A DNA stretch of 64,000 nucleotides from Pipra filicauda. Lineage: Eukaryota > Chordata > Aves > Passeriformes > Pipridae. Shown here in pieces: positions 59,755 through 64,000 of this stretch. Below the pieces are notes generated by a model. It was not told the DNA's origin and made no database searches. It saw nothing but the letters and a program-made list of their open reading frames with translations. How positions within the stretch are numbered: the first letter of the stretch is position 1; every line of letters starts with the position of its first letter. The stretch lies in the NCBI RefSeq assembly GCF_003945595.2, contig NW_024104424.1:1131528-1195527 (forward strand). The letters run 5' to 3'. The position numbers were made by a program, and so were the translations under genes.

Positions 59755-62700
59755 TTTGCCAGCACAGAAAGCTCTTGCTGCCAATGGAATCCCAAGGCTG
59801 ACAAACCAACTGCAACAAAAAGCCAAAGCTGCCAGTCTTTCTTTCCTGGCCATAAGGGCTGTTGTTTCCTGTTTTCAGCCCTGCCTCCCAACTGACAGCC
59901 CGACTCCCAAAATTGCATACAAACAAAGATTCTTCCCAGACTAAACTTGCGAGAACTGAAGACTCTTGCTGCCCATGGAGTCCCCAGGCTGATGCAGCAA
60001 CTGCACCACAAACCAAAAGCTTCCAGTCTTTCTTTCCTGGCCATAAGGGCTGTTGTTTCCTGTTTTCACCCTTGCCTCCCAACTGACACCCTGACTCCCA
60101 AAATTGCATACGGACAAAGATTCCTCCCACAAAAAAGGTGCCAGCACAGAAAGCTCTTGCTGCCCATGGAGTGCACAGTCTCGCACACCAATTGCACCAC
60201 AAAGCCAAAGCGTCCAGTCTTTCTTTCCTGGCCATAAGGGCAGTTGTTTCTTGTTTTCAGCCCTGCCCCACAACTGCCAGATCTACTCCCAAAATTGCAT
60301 ACAAACAAAGATTCCTCCCAGAACAAAGGTGCCAGCACAGAAAACTCATGCTGTCCATGGAGTCCCCAGTCTGACACACCAATTGCACCACAAAGCCAAA
60401 GCTTCCAGTCTTTCTTTCCTGTCCATAAGGGCTGCTGTTTCCTGTTTTCAAACGTGCCTCTCAAATGACAGCCCGACTCTCAAAGTTCCATACAAACAAA
60501 GATTATGTCCAGAACCAAAGGTACCAGCACAGAAAGGTCTTACTGCCAATGGAGTCCCCAGGCTGCTCCAGCAATTGCACCATAAAGCCAAGGCTTCCAG
60601 GCTTTCTTTCCTGGCCATAAGGACTGTTGTTTCCTGTTTTCAGCCCTGTTTCCCAACTGCCAGACCTACTCCCAAAACTGCATACAAACAAAGATTCCAC
60701 CCAGAACAAAGTTCCTAGCACAGAAAGCTCTTGCTGCCAATGGAGCCCCCAGGTTGACACACCAACTGCACCAAAAAGTCAAAGTTTCCAGCCTTTCTTT
60801 CCTGGGGATAAGGGCTACTATTTCCTGTTTTCAGCCCCACCTCTCAAATGACAGCCCGACTCCCAAAATTGCATACGGACGAACATTCCTCACAGACTAA
60901 AGTTGTGAGCAAAGAAAGCTCTTGCTGCCCATGGATTCCCCAGGCTGAAACACCAACTGCACCACAAAGCCAAAGCTTGCAGGCTTTCTTTCCTAGGGAT
61001 AAGGGCTGTTTTTTCCTGTTTTCAGCCCTGCCTCCCAACTGCCTGCCTTACTCTCAAAATGGCATACAAACAAAGAATCCTCTCAGAACAAAGGTGCCAG
61101 CACAGAAAGCTCTTGCTGCCCATAGAGTGCCCAGGCTGACCCACCAAGCACACGAGAAACACAAAGCTTCCAGTCTTTCTTTCATGGGCTAATGCCTATT
61201 GTTTAATTTTTCAGATCTGCTTCCCAACTCAAACCCAAATCCCAAAATTGCATACAGATAAAGATTCATCACAGAAAAAGGTGCCAGCACAGAAAGTTCT
61301 TGCTGCTCATGGAGTGCACAGCGAGGGCCACCAACTGCAGCAAAAACCAAAGCTTCCAGTCTTTCTCTCCTGGCCATAAGGGCTGTTGTTTCCTATTTTG
61401 AGACATGCTTCACATCTACCAGCCTGAATCCCAAAATTGCGTACGGACAAATATTCCTCCCACACCAAAGGTGCCAGCACAGAAATCTCTTGCTGCTCAT
61501 AGAGTGCCAAGCCTGGCCCACTAACTGCACCACAAAGCCAAAGATTCCAGGCTTTCTTTCCTGGCGATATGGACTGTTGTTTCCTGTTTTGAGACTTGCT
61601 TCACATCTGCCAGCCTGAATCCCAAAATTGCGTATGGACAAAGATTCCTCCAACACCAAAAGTGCCTGCACAGAAAGCTCTTGCTGCCCATAGAGTACCT
61701 AGGTTGATAAATCAATTGCACCAAAAAGCCAAACCTTCCAGTCCTTCTTTCCTGGCCAAAAGGGCTGTTGTTTCCTGTTTTCAAACATGCCTCCCAAATA
61801 ACAGCCTGACTTCCAAAATTGCATACAAAGTTTACTTCCAGAACCAAAGGTGCCAGCACAGAAAGCTCTTGCTGCCCATGGAGTGCACAGCCTGGCCCAC
61901 CAACTGCACCACAAAGCCAAAGCTTCCAGTCTTTCTTTCCAGGTGATAATGGCTGTTGTTTCCTGTTTTCAGCCCTGCCTCTCAACTGACAGCCACACTC
62001 CAAAAATTGCATACAAAGATTCCTCCCACACCAAAGGTGCCAGCACAGAAAGCTCTTGCTGCCCGTAGAGTCCCCACCCTGACCAAACAACTGCACCACA
62101 AAGCCAAAGCTTCCAGTCTTCCTTTTTACCTGACAATAAGGGCTGTTATTTACTGTTTTCAGCCCGGCCTCACAACTGCCAGCCCAGCTCTCTGGACTGC
62201 TTAAAAAGATTCCTCACACAACAAAGGTGATAGCACAGAAAGCTCTTGTTGCCAATGGAGTCCCCAGGCTGACACACCAACTGCACCACAAAGCAAAAGC
62301 TTCCAGTCTTTCTTTCCAGGCAATAAGGGCTGTTGTTTCCTGTTTCTAACCTTGCCTCACAACTTACAGCCCAACTCACAAAATTGCAAACAAAGATATC
62401 TCCCACAAGAAAGGGGCCAGCACAGAAAGCTCTTGCTGATAATGGAGGCCCCAGGCTGACAAACCAACTGCACAACAAAGCCAAAGGTTCCAAGTTTTCC
62501 TTCCTGGGAATATTGGCTGCTGTTTCCTATTTTAAAACCTGCCTTCCAACAGCCAGCCCGACTCCCAAAATTGCCAGCACAGAAAGCTCTTTTCATGGAG
62601 TGCCCAGCGTGGCCCACCAACTGCACAAAAAAGCCAAAGCTTCCACGCTTTCTTTCCTGGGGTTAAGGGTTGCTGTTTCCTGTTTTCAACCCTGCCCCAT

Positions 62701-64000
62701 AACTGCCAGCCCGACTCCCAAAATTGCATAGGGACGAAGATTCCTCAAAGAACAAAGGTGAGAGCACAGAATGCTCTTGCTGCCCATGGAGTCCCCAGAC
62801 TGACACACCAAGTGCACCACAAAGCAAAAGCTTCCAGTGTTTCTTTCCTAGGGATAAGGGCTGTTGTTTCCTCTTTTCAGCCCTGCCTCCCAACTGCCAG
62901 CCCACCTCCCAAAATTGCATACAGAAGAAGATTCCTCCCACACCAAAGGTGTCAGCCAGCACATAAAGCTCTTGCTGCTAATGGAGTCCCCAGGCTGACA
63001 GACCAACAGCACCACAAAGCCAAAGCATCCAGGCTTTCTTTCCTGTGGAAAAGGGCTGCTGTTTCCTGTTTTCGGCCTTTCCTCCCAACTGACAGCCTGA
63101 TTACTAAAATTGCATACAATAATGATTCCTCCCACACCAAAGGTGCCAGCAGAGAAATCTCTTGCTGCTCATGGAGTGCCCAGCCTGGCCCACCAAGTGC
63201 ACCACAAAGCCAAAGCTTCCAATCTTTCCTAGGAATAAAGGATGTTTTTTTCCTGTTTTCAGCCCTGCCTCGCAACTGATAGCCTGACTCCAAAACTTGC
63301 AAACGGACGAAGATTCCTTCCACAAGAAACGTGCCAGCACAGAAAGTTCTTGCTGCTCATGGAGTCCCCAGGCTGAAACACAAACTGCACCACAAAGCCA
63401 AAGCTGCCAGTCTTTCTTTCCTGGTGATAAGGGCTGTTCTTTCCTTTTTTCAGCCCTGCCTCCCAACTCACAGCCCGACTCCCAAAATTGCAAACAAAAA
63501 AACATTCCTCCCAGACCAAAGGTGCCAGCACAGAAAGCTCTTGCTGCCCATGGAGTGTCCAGACTGGCCCACTAACTGCACAAAAAAGCCAAAGCTTCCA
63601 GGCTTTCTTTCCTGGTGATAAGGGCTGTTGTTTCCTCTTTTCAGCCCTGCCTCCCAACTGCCAGCCCACCTCCCAAAATTGCATACAGAAGAAGATTCCT
63701 CCCACATCAAAGGTGCCAGCACAGAAATCTCTTGCTGCTCATGTGGTCCCCAGGCAGACACACCAACTGCACCACAAAGCCAAAGCATCCAGGCTTTCTT
63801 TCCTGTGGAAAAGGGTTGCTGTTTCCTGTTTTCAGCCCTGCCTCCAAAATGACAGCCCGACTCCCAAAATTGCATAAAAACAAAGATACCGCACAGACTA
63901 AAGTTGCCAGCAGAGAAATCTCTTGCTGCTCATGGAGTGCCCAGCATGGCCACCAAATGCACCACAAAGCCAAAGTTTCCAGTCTTTCTTTCCTGGGGAT
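59755..64000. repeat. Tandem satellite array, about 190-bp unit, continuing past the window end
   Basis: The anchor CAGCACAGAAAGCTCTTGCT (or a close variant) recurs with its CTCTTG core near 59771, 59962, 60153, 60344, 60536, 60727, 60919, 61109, 61296, 61486, 61677, 61865, 62051, 62240, 62429, 62586, 62773, 62968, 63158, 63346, 63538, 63728 and 63919. Spacings are mostly 186-192 bp; one unit is shorter (about 157 bp, ending at 62586). Each unit also holds CCAAAGCTTCCAGTCTTTCT, GGGCTGTTGTTTCCTG and CCCAAAATTGCATAC. The last part shows a four-unit period of about 761-764 bp. No CENP-B-like box was seen. Long open frames on both strands are by-products of the repeat. Confidence 0.97.

Noticed and set aside
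59755..64000. Repeat array as a possible CRISPR or a repeat-protein gene
   Set aside because: Units of about 190 bp repeat over their full length without unique spacers, and frames shift between units; it is satellite DNA.

Overview
The window looks like nuclear DNA from a bird. It contains 3' ends of CR1 retroposons on both strands, several solo LTRs of avian-type endogenous retroviruses (ERVs), and one recognisable host gene, NSUN3. NSUN3 has vertebrate exon structure with GT-AG introns and a CpG-rich first exon. Nothing here allows a call below the level of bird. No RNA genes or CRISPR arrays were seen.

1-3,970: mostly AT-rich flanking DNA. A decayed coding-like stretch lies on the minus strand (about 2,306-2,760), followed by an A/AC-rich low-complexity tract (about 3,290-3,630). 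A CR1 3' end then runs to within about 55 bp of the NSUN3 start codon.

3,973-21,806: NSUN3 on the plus strand, the mitochondrial tRNA cytosine-5 methyltransferase. It has six coding exons and predicts 361 residues. Its introns hold most of the mobile DNA in this half: two solo LTRs in intron 3, and in intron 5 a 5'-truncated non-CR1 LINE, a solo LTR, a CR1 end and an unidentified 77-codon open segment that resembles an exon.

21,807-41,050: non-coding DNA apart from mobile elements. These are CR1 ends (23.1 and 31.4 kb), an L1/Tx1-like reverse transcriptase relic (24.1 kb), solo LTRs (26.1 and 28.7 kb) and an unusual LTR at 26,970-28,192 that carries an integrase fragment inside its U3, in opposite orientation. 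A (TATC)n microsatellite lies at 29.6 kb.

41,055-48,374: a defective minus-strand provirus between two 6-bp target-site copies (GACTTT). It has both LTRs, a lysine-type primer binding site, gag, protease and the first part of reverse transcriptase, then env. RNase H and integrase are missing, and a solo LTR of another family (with its own 5-bp target duplication) sits at the pol/env boundary. Stops and a frameshift break gag, pol and env.

48,381-59,750: AT-rich DNA with only a probable solo LTR near 55.9 kb. From about 59,755 to the end of the window, and presumably beyond it, runs a tandem satellite of about 190 bp per unit (23 units seen), with a local four-unit higher-order repeat.

NSUN3 is the only gene likely to act for the host. 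The rest records successive retroelement insertions, two of them nested, bordering on satellite DNA.
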